From an uncultured Synechococcus sp. (GTDB lineage: Bacteria; Cyanobacteriota; Cyanobacteriia; PCC-6307; Cyanobiaceae): a stretch of DNA of 31,674 nt. The DNA lies in NCBI GenBank assembly GCA_913050105.1, contig CAJWZN010000003.1, positions 1 through 31,674 on the forward strand, in the 5' to 3' direction. Shown here one piece after another: positions 7,369 through 15,037 of the stretch. Under the pieces are notes generated by a model that was not told where the DNA came from, did no database searches, and was given only the letters and a program-made list of their open reading frames with translations. Numbering within the stretch: position 1 is the first letter of the stretch; each line of letters opens with the position of its first letter. A program made the position numbers and the translations under genes.

Positions 7369-8646
7369 TCATTCTGGCTGCAGCAGCTCGCATCCGACGT
7401 AGGGAACCAGAGCAGAGGGCAAGCGAACACGTCCATCCGGTTGCTGGCCCGTTTCAAGCAGCGCCGCCATGGTGCGTCCCACAGCGAGACCGCTGCCATT
7501 GAGGGTGTGAACCAGTTTTGTGGACTTGCCTTCTTTTGTGCGGATGGCGGAGCGTCTTGCCTGGAAGTCTCCGCAGACGCTGCAGCTCGAGATTTCGCGG
7601 TAGGCGCCTGCACCGGGGAGCCAAACCTCCAGGTCGTAGGTGCGGCGCGCTGAGAACCCCAGATCTGCAGTGCAGAGGTCCAGCACCCGGTAGGGAAGCT
7701 CCAGAGCCTGCAGCACTGCTTCGGCATCGGCGGTGATCTGCTGGTGGGCTTCTTCCGAGTGGTCGGGGTGGGCAAACCAGTACAACTCCACCTTGTTGAA
7801 TTGATGCAGGCGGATCAACCCTCGGGTGTCCCTGCCGTAGCTGCCGGCTTCACGCCGGAAACAGGGGCTGTAAGCGGCGTATCGCAGCGGCAGCTGATCG
7901 GAGGGGATGATTTCGTCACGATGCAGGGATGTGACGGGGACTTCCGCGGTTGGGGTCAGCCAGAGGTCGTCCTCGGCGCAGCGGAAGCTCTCCTCGGCGA
8001 ATTTGGGAAGTTGGCCGGATCCGGTGAGGCTGGCGGTGTTCACCAGCACGGGGGGCAACACCTCCCGGTATCCCTTTTTGGTGTGGAGATCAAGCATGAA
8101 GTTGATCAGGCCCCGTTCCAGGCGGGCTCCCTGCCCCATCAGGGTCACAAAGCGGCTCTGGGCGATTCGTACGGAGCGTTCGGTGTCGATCAGCTTCAGA
8201 CGTTCCGCGATCAGCCAGTGCTCTTCCAACCCCTCCTCTTCACGCGGTGTTCCCCAGCGACGGACCTCAACGTTGTCGTTCTCGCTTGTGCCGTCCGGAC
8301 AATCGTCAGCTGGAAGATTGGGGAAGGTCAGCAGCTGATCCTTGAGCTGTGAGCTGAGGAGTTTCTCCTCGTCCTCCAGCACTGACACTTTTTGCTTGAT
8401 TGCATTGCCCTGCTTGCGCAGATTGGCGATGTCTTCGCTTTTGGGATCCGTTCCGGATTTGATCTGCAGACCAACTTCCTTGCCGATTCGGTTGCCTTCC
8501 GCTTGAAGGCCGCTGCGCTGCTCCTCGAGGTTGCGTTGCTGTTGAGCGATCAGCTGCAGTTTGGTCAGATCAACGGCCTTGCCCCGACGCCCCAGCTGTG
8601 AGGCAATGATTTCGGGGTTGTCACGCACTAGGCGCTGATCGAGCAC
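7369..8646 (-). CDS. serS: Seryl-tRNA synthetase
   Basis: Class II aminoacyl-tRNA synthetase charging tRNA-Ser in the cytoplasm. The N-terminal long coiled-coil arm that grips the tRNA-Ser variable loop spans about residues 27-105. The catalytic core has TPTAEVP (231-237), motif 2 FRREAG...GLIRLHQF (263-283), EISSCSVCGDFQARR (351-365) and motif 3 GSGLAVGRTMAALLE (384-398). The length of 425 residues is standard. The start is a GTG at 8646. It is the first large gene of a leftward block ahead of rseP. Confidence 0.98.
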   Translation of the reverse strand: MLDQRLVRDNPEIIASQLGRRGKAVDLTKLQLIAQQQRNLEEQRSGLQAEGNRIGKEVGLQIKSGTDPKSEDIANLRKQGNAIKQKVSVLEDEEKLLSSQLKDQLLTFPNLPADDCPDGTSENDNVEVRRWGTPREEEGLEEHWLIAERLKLIDTERSVRIAQSRFVTLMGQGARLERGLINFMLDLHTKKGYREVLPPVLVNTASLTGSGQLPKFAEESFRCAEDDLWLTPTAEVPVTSLHRDEIIPSDQLPLRYAAYSPCFRREAGSYGRDTRGLIRLHQFNKVELYWFAHPDHSEEAHQQITADAEAVLQALELPYRVLDLCTADLGFSARRTYDLEVWLPGAGAYREISSCSVCGDFQARRSAIRTKEGKSTKLVHTLNGSGLAVGRTMAALLETGQQPDGRVRLPSALVPYVGCELLQPE

Positions 8647-8687
8647 GGGTCCGGCAGCATTGACGCCGGCAGCCTATGGCAAGCCGT

Positions 8688-8849
8688 TCAGAGAACCTGG
8701 CCCACCATGACTGCGGCCACAGCTGAAAACACGGTGATGCCGAGAGCGGTCAGGGGGTTCTGGCCCTGAGCAACAGCGACGGTTGTGATAACACCGGCAC
8801 CAAGACAGGCAACGCAGAGCTGGCTGACGATGTTGTTCGAGCTGCCCAC
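8688..8849 (-). CDS. Small hydrophobic membrane protein, 53 residues (hypothetical)
   Basis: A leftward frame from a GTG at 8849 to a TGA at 8688 encodes two hydrophobic stretches, about residues 9-27 (SQLCVACLGAGVITTVAVA) and 33-53 (LTALGITVFSAVAAVMVGQVL), separated by QGQNP. The composition is protein-like and suggests a two-helix or hairpin membrane protein. The frame stays open 23 codons upstream of the GTG to a TAA at 8919-8921, with no ATG, GTG or TTG. The start is therefore uncertain, and a rare start codon further up is possible. It lies between ycf46 and serS on the same strand. I do not recognise the family, and no ribosome binding site is visible. Confidence 0.55.
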   Translation of the reverse strand: MGSSNNIVSQLCVACLGAGVITTVAVAQGQNPLTALGITVFSAVAAVMVGQVL

Positions 8850-8928
8850 AGAGATTGGAACGATTTGATTGACCGTAGGGAGATCATTTGCAACGGGATT
8901 GACAACAGGTCTTGTTTGTTACCTGGGG

Positions 8929-10419
8929 TCAGGCTTCTTTACCTGTCGCAATAGAAGCGGGTCGTGCCCTGCCGCTGGATGCCCATTGCTTGAGCTGATC
9001 CAGTTGTTCCCTGGCGGTTCTCGACAGTGGAATCAGCTGGGAGGCGGCACGGATCAGGTCGGTTTCACTCAGTTCCCTGCTTTCGGCAAACGCGAGGTGC
9101 ATCGCTTCGATCACGGTTTGTTCGAGCTCGGCGCCTGAAAATCCTTCACTGCGGCTGATGACTGTGTCCAAAGGCAGTTCAAGCCCCGGTCGGCGTTGGC
9201 TTAGGTGCAGCTTGAGAATGCTTCTCCGTTCTTCGATGCTGGGCAGATCAAGCAGAAAGATTTCATCGAAACGTCCTTTTCGAAGTAATTCAGGAGGAAG
9301 TTTCTCCACACCGTTGGCCGTGGCGACCACGAAAACAGGTGATTGCTTTTCCGCCATCCAGGTGAGCACGCTGGCCAAAACCCGCTGACTCGTTCCACCG
9401 TCGCTGCGGCTGTCTCCACCGAAGCCTTTGTCGATCTCATCAATCCACAAGACGCACGGTGCCATCGCTTCAGCCCGTTGGATCGTTTCGCGCGTGCGCG
9501 CCTCACTCGCTCCTACCAGCCCTGCAAACAGTCGCCCCACATCCAGCCTGAGTAGGGGCATCGACCAACTGCGAGCAATCGCTTTGGCGGTGAGGGATTT
9601 GCCGGTGCCCTGAGGGCCTACCAGCAAAACACCGCGGGGAATCGGCAGCCCGAACCGGCGAGCTTCATCGGAGAAGGCGCGATACCGCTGTTGGAGCCAG
9701 TCCTTCAGAACATCAAGTCCTCCGATCGCTTCTGTTCCTGTCGCTGTGGCGCAGAACTCGAGCACCTCACTGCGGGCGATGGTCTGACGCTTTTCCTCCA
9801 GCACCTCCTCCAGATCAGCAGCGCCCAGTTGGCCGCGGCGGGCAAGGGCCCTCGCTGCCACCTGACGCACCCTCAGTTCACTGAGGCCGCTGCAAGCACG
9901 GGTCAGCTGCTCCAGGACAGCGGGAGCTAATGGTTGGCCGCTGCTCTGGCTGATGTTCCCAAGCAGGAGACGCAGGTCTTCGCTGTCGGGAAGAGGCAGA
10001 TCCAACAACGTGAGGGCTTCATCCAGATCGGCAGGAGGCGTCCACGCACCACAGCACACGACCAGGGTGTGAGGGGTGCTGCGGAGGGACTGCTGAAGAT
10101 TGCGCAGCATCCTTGCGATGCCAGGGTCTTCGCAGAAGCGGTGGAAGTCTTTCAGCAGCAACAGTGTTGGGCTGCCGCTGTTCAGATCGCTCAACCATTG
10201 GAGAACGGCCATCGGTTGGCGGCTTCCGACCCCTTCGGAGTTGAGGATTCCCTGAAGGCCATCGATGAAATCCCAGGCCCCCAGCTGCCGCTGTAACCGT
10301 GAGGCAGTCTGCTTGAGCAAGGTTTCAACTCTGGCTTCCTCGCTGCTGCGAATCCAGATCAGTGAGGTTCGGGCCCGGATCATCAGATCCAGTTGCTCAG
10401 TCCAGCGGGAACTGCTCAT
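8929..10419 (-). CDS. ycf46: AAA+ ATPase of the Ycf46 family
   Basis: The 496-residue protein has an N-terminal regulatory region (1-215) that looks like a degenerate AAA module, then a full FtsH-like AAA+ domain. Walker A is GPQGTGKS (269-275 core), Walker B is VLWIDEIDKGFGG (323-335), sensor 1 is around ATANG (366-370), and Arg fingers lie in LLRKGRFDEIF (378-388). There are no transmembrane helices and no HExxH protease site, so it is a soluble ATPase, not FtsH. Ycf46 is known from cyanobacteria and red-algal plastid genomes and has been linked to photosynthesis and inorganic-carbon responses; its molecular role is unclear. The ATG overlaps the DUF177 stop by 4 nt, as expected for translational coupling. 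Confidence 0.9.
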   Translation of the reverse strand: MSSSRWTEQLDLMIRARTSLIWIRSSEEARVETLLKQTASRLQRQLGAWDFIDGLQGILNSEGVGSRQPMAVLQWLSDLNSGSPTLLLLKDFHRFCEDPGIARMLRNLQQSLRSTPHTLVVCCGAWTPPADLDEALTLLDLPLPDSEDLRLLLGNISQSSGQPLAPAVLEQLTRACSGLSELRVRQVAARALARRGQLGAADLEEVLEEKRQTIARSEVLEFCATATGTEAIGGLDVLKDWLQQRYRAFSDEARRFGLPIPRGVLLVGPQGTGKSLTAKAIARSWSMPLLRLDVGRLFAGLVGASEARTRETIQRAEAMAPCVLWIDEIDKGFGGDSRSDGGTSQRVLASVLTWMAEKQSPVFVVATANGVEKLPPELLRKGRFDEIFLLDLPSIEERRSILKLHLSQRRPGLELPLDTVISRSEGFSGAELEQTVIEAMHLAFAESRELSETDLIRAASQLIPLSRTAREQLDQLKQWASSGRARPASIATGKEA

Positions 10420-10943
10420 GGTGATTGGAGGCGACGCAGTGCTTGCCAGCGGGGATCCAGCTGCTCGACCTCTTCGTCGTTTGTTGATGCAGTGGAACCA
10501 CGCAGCCCAGGCGGGCCTGGGCAGTGCTCGCCACAGTGATTGACCACAGGCAGCTGGAGGTTGAGCTGCTCAAACACCCACTGCATAGGGGTGAAGTCAC
10601 CGCTTGGATTCAGGCACTCAACCAGTCCATCCATAGCCGCAATCTGCTCCGACTCCTGCAGTTCGGACTCTGAAGGGGGAGCATCACCGAGCCAGATCAG
10701 CTCACTCGGGCTGGCTTTCAACTGATGGTTGAACTGCGACAGACAGCGGTCACAGCAGAGGGTCACGATGGTTTCGAACTCACCTTCAACAGCGAGCACA
10801 TTGCCTTTGTGTTCAGCGCAGATCTGGCCCCTGACTGGAGTGAGGGAGTGGAGTTGATCGAGATGTCCCTCCACAGTCCACTGTTTTGGTCCTCCGAGCG
10901 CACGGAGTTCCTGAATCGAAACCGGCTCAAGGCCGTCGATCAT
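10416..10943 (-). CDS. YceD/DUF177 family protein
   Basis: The 175-residue protein contains a CCDRCLSQF segment (63-71), a second Cys pair CGEHC (137-141) and the C-terminal LDPRWQALRRL typical of DUF177. The Cys pairs suggest metal binding. In many bacteria and in chloroplasts this family is linked to 23S rRNA accumulation or ribosome assembly, often beside rpmF. Here it sits between yidC and ycf46 in the rpmH-rnpA operon, overlapping both neighbours by 4 nt. That supports a role coupled to ribosome or membrane-protein production, which is inference. Confidence 0.85.
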   Translation of the reverse strand: MIDGLEPVSIQELRALGGPKQWTVEGHLDQLHSLTPVRGQICAEHKGNVLAVEGEFETIVTLCCDRCLSQFNHQLKASPSELIWLGDAPPSESELQESEQIAAMDGLVECLNPSGDFTPMQWVFEQLNLQLPVVNHCGEHCPGPPGLRGSTASTNDEEVEQLDPRWQALRRLQSP

Positions 10944-12082
10944 TTGCCGCCTTTCGGTTCGAAGGGAAGACGTGAATCGCTACTTCCTCCAGAGGTCGCC
11001 GTCACCGTGACAGCTTGTTGTGACATCTGCTGGTCAAGGATCGCTTGAAGATTGTCCGGCAGAGCTTCCTTCGTGAGGATGAACGTCTGCAGTGCCTGGA
11101 AGACGTTTGCAATCACCATGTACAGGAGAACGCCTGCAGGGAGAGGGAAGAACAGGAACATCCCAGTGATCATCACCGGAGTGACCTTGTTGGCGGTGGC
11201 TTGTTGAGGATTGGCTGGCATCCCCATTCCCGAGAGCAACTGAGACAGAAACAGAGTCAGGCCAAAACCACCAACAAGGATGGCGATGTCCCAGTTGACT
11301 GCTCCGTCGGCATAGAAGCCGACCTGTCCTAGTGCCTTGATGAAGAGGAAACCGCTGCGGGCTGCCAGACCTGGAATTTTGGCTTCAACGGTTGCATCAC
11401 CGGCTGCAAGAGCTGTGATGGTGCCGTCATCAGTGACGGTTACGACGTCTTCCCCCTTGGTGATCGACCAGGAGGGGCTGAAGCGGCCGGGATTCTCAAG
11501 CCCGGTGAGCACATCAGAGAAATTCCGGCCGTCCTTGGTGTGCAAATTAACGGTGGCTGTCTCGCCAACTCCGATCTTCGTGCCGCGCGGCAAGCTTGCA
11601 ATGACGGGGACGTGATCCGTTTCGCCGATGAAAATTGAGTGGCTGGCACTGTTGAACGGCTTCGGTTCGACCGTTGCAATCTGTTCAGATGGCAACACCT
11701 TCATGTTGAGGGTGTAAGGCACATCGGCGAATGGTGATCCCCGGAGCGTGGCAAACAGAGCGAACAGAATCGGCATCTGAACCAGAAGGGGCAAGCAGCC
11801 CGCCAAAGGGCTGCCGAACTCCTTCATCACCTTGCCCAGCTCTTCCTGTTGTTTCTGGGGGTTGTTGGCGTAGCGGCTCTTGATCTCAGCCTGGCGTTTC
11901 TGCATTGCCGGTTGAGCGATCCGCATGCGTCGCGCGCTGCGAATTGATCCGGCGCTTAAGGGGTAAAGGGCAACACGGATGACGATCGTTAGGGCCACGA
12001 TCGCCAAGCCGTAGCTGGGAACCAATCCGTAGAAGAAATCCAGGATCGGGATCAGCAGGTTGTCGGAGATGTACCCGATCAC
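10940..12082 (-). CDS. yidC: Membrane protein insertase YidC/Oxa1/Alb3
   Basis: YidC inserts proteins into the plasma and thylakoid membranes, alone or with SecYEG. The 380-residue product shows the cyanobacterial layout. TM1 is at about 18-42 with the conserved groove arginine R36, followed by the cytoplasmic hairpin (50-92) and TM2 at about 94-113. A large extracytoplasmic insertion spans about 120-245. Later helices lie at about 263-283, 302-325 and on to 335. The long E. coli-type N-terminal periplasmic domain is absent. The insertion contains VTVTDDGTITALAAGDATVE, which resembles a bacterial Ig-like (Big_2) strand pattern. The start is a GTG at 12082. The stop overlaps the DUF177 start by 4 nt. 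Confidence 0.97.
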   Translation of the reverse strand: MIGYISDNLLIPILDFFYGLVPSYGLAIVALTIVIRVALYPLSAGSIRSARRMRIAQPAMQKRQAEIKSRYANNPQKQQEELGKVMKEFGSPLAGCLPLLVQMPILFALFATLRGSPFADVPYTLNMKVLPSEQIATVEPKPFNSASHSIFIGETDHVPVIASLPRGTKIGVGETATVNLHTKDGRNFSDVLTGLENPGRFSPSWSITKGEDVVTVTDDGTITALAAGDATVEAKIPGLAARSGFLFIKALGQVGFYADGAVNWDIAILVGGFGLTLFLSQLLSGMGMPANPQQATANKVTPVMITGMFLFFPLPAGVLLYMVIANVFQALQTFILTKEALPDNLQAILDQQMSQQAVTVTATSGGSSDSRLPFEPKGGK

Positions 12083-12137
12083 GTTGAGAACCCCAGGGGT
12101 GTTGGCGTTGTGAAGACAGTGTGCACGAACAAGTGCT

Positions 12138-12545
12138 TTAAACGGCGAACCCTTCGACCGACTTTTCGCCGGTTGAAGATGAACGCTTTTGAATTCGCTC
12201 GAGAATGTAGGCCTCGATTTCGCGGAAGCGCGGCATCGCTCTCAGTTCCAGTCGGGCGCCATCGGTGAGCACCAGCACCATGTCTCCCCAGGCTCCAAAG
12301 CCTCGGGGAACGGTGCGAACTTCCTGTATCTGGGAATAGACGACCTGGGTCTTGTCCTTGCCCCTCCAGCCCCCTGTGACCGAGATCCGGCGACTGGTGA
12401 TTTTGAAACGAAGCCATAGGGCTCTCACTGCCGCGCCGATGGTGAAGGGCAGTCCGATCAGCGTGAAGCCAAGCAGGATGTTGAAGATCAAATCCCCTTT
12501 GGCCGGACCACCCTCGTAGTGAACGTCTTCCTGGATAGTTGTCAT
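12138..12545 (-). CDS. PH domain-containing membrane protein
   Basis: The 135-residue protein has a hydrophobic hairpin at about 19-46 (LIFNILLGFTLIGLPFTIGA) followed by a bacterial PH-like domain (about 48-120: RFKITSRRISVTGGW...TQVVYSQIQEVRTV...DMVLVLTDG). Such proteins are membrane-attached; the ligand is unknown. ATG 12545 overlaps the rnpA stop by 4 nt, which fixes the start in preference to the longer frame beginning at 12581. It lies between rnpA and yidC, a common cyanobacterial order, suggesting a link with membrane-protein insertion. Confidence 0.9.
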   Translation of the reverse strand: MTTIQEDVHYEGGPAKGDLIFNILLGFTLIGLPFTIGAAVRALWLRFKITSRRISVTGGWRGKDKTQVVYSQIQEVRTVPRGFGAWGDMVLVLTDGARLELRAMPRFREIEAYILERIQKRSSSTGEKSVEGFAV

Positions 12546-12928
12546 GTCTCCAACCCGGCAGAACTGAGAAGACTGTCGCATTCCTCAAGCAACTGCGACG
12601 GTTCGGCGCCGGAGGCCTCCGGACGGAGGCTGATCAGGACCCACTGCCCGGAGAGATCGCGGCGATTTTCGAAGCGTTGACGCAGGTGTTGATGAAACAG
12701 CCGACGCAGCTTGTTCCGAATCACAGAGCGTTTGCTCACCTTGTTGCTGATCACCAAGGCACAGCGGCAGCTTTGGGATGGTTGTCGGCGAAGTTCAGGG
12801 CGCAGGTATCGGGATTCTTCCTGCATCACCCTGAGCACCATCCAAACCCCGTGATGACGGTATCCAACGCGGTGCAACCTGTTGAAACAGCGATGCCCTC
12901 GAAGTCGCATTGAGGGCGGCAAGGCCAT
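12542..12928 (-). CDS. rnpA: Ribonuclease P protein component
   Basis: RnpA is the basic protein that assists the catalytic RNA of RNase P in trimming tRNA 5' leaders. The 128-residue product shows the signature block ALVISNKVSKRSVIRNKLRRLFHQ, including the RNR-type motif (SVIRNKLRR), and the family's high Arg content. The start is uncertain: TTG 12931, ATG 12928 and ATG 12910 (MRLRGHRCF) are all in frame. It follows rpmH by under 40 bp on the same strand, the nearly universal bacterial pairing. Confidence 0.95.
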   Translation of the reverse strand: MALPPSMRLRGHRCFNRLHRVGYRHHGVWMVLRVMQEESRYLRPELRRQPSQSCRCALVISNKVSKRSVIRNKLRRLFHQHLRQRFENRRDLSGQWVLISLRPEASGAEPSQLLEECDSLLSSAGLET

Positions 12929-12964
12929 CAACCGGAGTGGTTTTGTTTAAGAACGCGTTCTGGA

Positions 12965-13102
12965 TCAGGCTGCAAGGCGGGACCGTCCCCGCTTGCGCCT
13001 CGTGCGGATCACGCGCCGGCCGGTGTGGGAACGCATGCGAACGCGGAAACCAGACACGCGCCTGCGCTTGCGGTTGGTTCCTCCGAGTGTGCGCTTCGTC
13101 AT
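12965..13102 (-). CDS. rpmH: 50S ribosomal protein L34
   Basis: The 45-residue product begins MTKRTLGGTNRKRRRV and ends RKRGRSRLAA, containing GFRVRMRSHTGRRV, the whole-length L34 signature with extreme Arg/Lys content. It is a structural protein of the large ribosomal subunit. It is the first gene of the leftward operon rpmH-rnpA-PH protein-yidC-DUF177-ycf46. The promoter should lie in 13103-13148 or inside the DUF2808 gene end; no consensus is clear there. Confidence 0.98.
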   Translation of the reverse strand: MTKRTLGGTNRKRRRVSGFRVRMRSHTGRRVIRTRRKRGRSRLAA

Positions 13103-13148
13103 AAGAGAGTTGTGGCTTCCGGCCGATCAGAACTAACGAATTTATCAG

Positions 13149-13718
13149 TCAGTCCACATCGATTAACCAACTGCCGACGTAAGCGGACAGGGGAACATCT
13201 CCGGGGGCCTGCATCAAGGCATTGAGCTGGTACATGCGCTGTCCCTGGGGATTGAACAATTTGACTCGCAGGCCGTAGTCCCCCTCAACGGACACCGGGG
13301 AATCGGGAAAGACTTCAATGGCTGTCTGATCAGCATTGATCTCGACGGTGGCAGGCACCTCTTCAATGCAACGGGTCCGACTGGTCATGCCGCCGGTTTT
13401 GGTCCGACAGAGCGTGATCCTGTCGGAACGAAGCTTGGTGTCGAAGTAGTCCGGAACGGTCACGGTCAGTTTGATGAACGCTGTCTTCCGGTCTTTCGCA
13501 CGGAGGAGAAGGAACCACTCGGAGCGATCGTTCTCGGTCGCTGATGACTGGTAGTAGTACAGCTTGCGGTAGTCGCGATCAGTGTCCCAGCGGAACTCCA
13601 GCAATCCTGGAGTGCTCTGGGCATGAGCAGAAGGTGTGTTCAACAGGCCACCACCCAGACCGACTGCTGTGATCGCGGCGGCACCGACCAGGCGGCGAAG
13701 AACAGCTGCTGGAGTCAT
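13149..13718 (-). CDS. Secreted DUF2808 protein
   Basis: The 189-residue protein has a signal peptide: RR, a hydrophobic core (AAAITAVGLGGGLL) and a predicted cut after AHA at about residue 33. The mature part is beta-rich and contains LLEFRWDTDRDYRKLYYYQSS, a C..C pair within LCRTKTGG...RCIEEVPA, and a C-terminal DVPLSAYVGSWLIDVD. It matches the pattern of DUF2808, a family common in cyanobacteria with extracytoplasmic location and unknown function. I chose ATG 13718 because the signal peptide begins there; the longer frame to 14003 would overlap aroH. It is leftward, about 75 bp after aroH. Confidence 0.87.
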   Translation of the reverse strand: MTPAAVLRRLVGAAAITAVGLGGGLLNTPSAHAQSTPGLLEFRWDTDRDYRKLYYYQSSATENDRSEWFLLLRAKDRKTAFIKLTVTVPDYFDTKLRSDRITLCRTKTGGMTSRTRCIEEVPATVEINADQTAIEVFPDSPVSVEGDYGLRVKLFNPQGQRMYQLNALMQAPGDVPLSAYVGSWLIDVD

Positions 13719-13797
13719 GTTTCTGATCGCTGATGCAGGGATTCTCCGGAGTCCCAGGGCTTGACGCGATCCCTCTGGGCCGGCGGTGTAGCTGTCA

Positions 13798-14175
13798 GTT
13801 ATGACCAGATCGGTCTGGACGCAGCCTGCTGGCTTCACCCAGATAGGGATGGTGGGGTGCCGAGCCCTCCGGCAGCCAGGCATGAGCCAGCACGCGAATG
13901 CAGCGAGGCAGATCCCCCTGGACGGCCATTTGCTGACAATCAAGGAGGGCAATGCCATCCCAGCCGCTGCGTTGACGGGCCTCTGCAGCGGGGAAGCAAG
14001 CATCGAGATCAGCGGTGACCGAGAAGGTCACCGAGATGATCTGCTCATGCCCCAGTTCATTAAGCCTGACCAGGGCATCCATGAGTTCCCTTACGGCGGA
14101 ACGAATGGCTTCGCTCGTGTTGGCCGAACAGGTGGTGGCACCCCGGATGCCGACGAGGCGGAGACCTGCGCTCAT
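13798..14175 (-). CDS. aroH: Chorismate mutase, AroH class
   Basis: It converts chorismate to prephenate on the way to phenylalanine and tyrosine. The 126-residue product aligns by eye with the trimeric AroH enzyme of Bacillus subtilis: GIRGATT (9-15, R11 equivalent to R7), ADLDACFPAAEAR (55-67, R67 equivalent to R63), RCIRV (91-95, R94 equivalent to R90) and Y111. The position equivalent to the active-site Glu78 is Gln82 (DCQQMAV). ATG 14175 overlaps the sppA stop by 4 nt, so it is preferred over ATG 14190. The stop codon follows at 13795-13797. Confidence 0.9.
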
Positions 14176-14984
14176 GGGCGGTACAGCCACAGCAGCTGGC
14201 CGCTGCCCATCAGCTCAAGGCTGAGACGCTGTTGCAACTGTTCCATCAGGGCGCTGCCAGGCAGGAGGCTCATCAACTTCTTCTTCGGACGCCCCAGCGT
14301 GACCGGCCGGACGGCATCCTCATCAAGGTCAGCCAGTCGTGCCGCCAGACGACGGGCGTGATCCTCGTCCCCCAGTTCATCCACTAGACCGAGCTTTTGG
14401 GCTTGTTCGCCACTGAAAACACGACCATCTGCAAAAGCTCGCACGGCTTCCTCGCTGAGTTTTCGACCCTCTGCCACAACATTCACGAACTGGCTGTAGC
14501 TGCTGTCGATCAGTTCCTGCAGAAGAGCTCGTTCGTCGCTGCTCAAGGGGCGATCCGGCGACAGGATGTCTTTGTAGGCGCCGCTCTTGACGGTGTCGAA
14601 GCGAATGCCGATCTTTTCGAACACCTTCGAAAGATCGTTGCCGCGAAGGATCACACCGATGGAACCAGTGATCGTTCCAGGATTGGCCACAATCGATTCA
14701 GCAGCCACTCCGATGTAGACGCCGCCGGACGCCGAGATGTTGCCAAAGCTGGCCACAACCCGACAGCCTTTCTCCCGAAGTCGAAGCAGGGCAGCATGGA
14801 TTTCCTGACTGTCGCCGACGGTGCCTCCAGGGCTGTCGATACGCAACAGAAGCGCCGGGAATTCCCGCTCCGCCACCTCCTTCAGAGCCTTGAGCACTCT
14901 CTGACGGGTACCACCGTTGATCGGGCCTTCCACCACGATCCGTGCCATCCGCCGGCGTGACTTGCGGCGCCAGGGCCAGATCAT
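14172..14984 (-). CDS. sppA: Signal peptide peptidase SppA, short form
   Basis: SppA is a serine protease that degrades cleaved signal peptides at the membrane. The 270-residue product is the short bacterial form with one protease domain. It contains IDSPGGTVGDSQEI, the nucleophile loop NISASGGVYIG with the catalytic Ser (about S86), and SGAYKDILS with the general-base Lys (about K138). The Ser-Lys spacing of 52 matches the B. subtilis enzyme. A strongly basic start (MIWPWRRKSRRR) may hold it at the membrane, but a full N-terminal helix is not evident. An in-frame ATG at 14999 is also possible. It is coupled to aroH by an ATGA overlap. Confidence 0.93.
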   Translation of the reverse strand: MIWPWRRKSRRRMARIVVEGPINGGTRQRVLKALKEVAEREFPALLLRIDSPGGTVGDSQEIHAALLRLREKGCRVVASFGNISASGGVYIGVAAESIVANPGTITGSIGVILRGNDLSKVFEKIGIRFDTVKSGAYKDILSPDRPLSSDERALLQELIDSSYSQFVNVVAEGRKLSEEAVRAFADGRVFSGEQAQKLGLVDELGDEDHARRLAARLADLDEDAVRPVTLGRPKKKLMSLLPGSALMEQLQQRLSLELMGSGQLLWLYRP

Positions 14985-15037
14985 CTTGCGCAACTGCAAA
15001 CACTTAGATCTTAAAAAGGCTGTCTCCCCCCTCCGCC

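Noticed and set aside
6265..7653. Rightward 462-codon frame antisense to rseP and serS
   Set aside because: It spans the boundary of two well-supported genes on the other strand and has a Gln/His-rich shadow composition with no domain.
12079..12588. Leftward 169-codon frame over the PH-domain gene
   Set aside because: It is a different frame from the PH protein, whose start is fixed by the 4-nt overlap with rnpA, and it would run into yidC.
13719..13794. Small dyad (CTCCGGAG region) between aroH and the DUF2808 gene
   Set aside because: It is short, lacks a T-run and has no clear promoter partner; not enough to call a terminator or operator.
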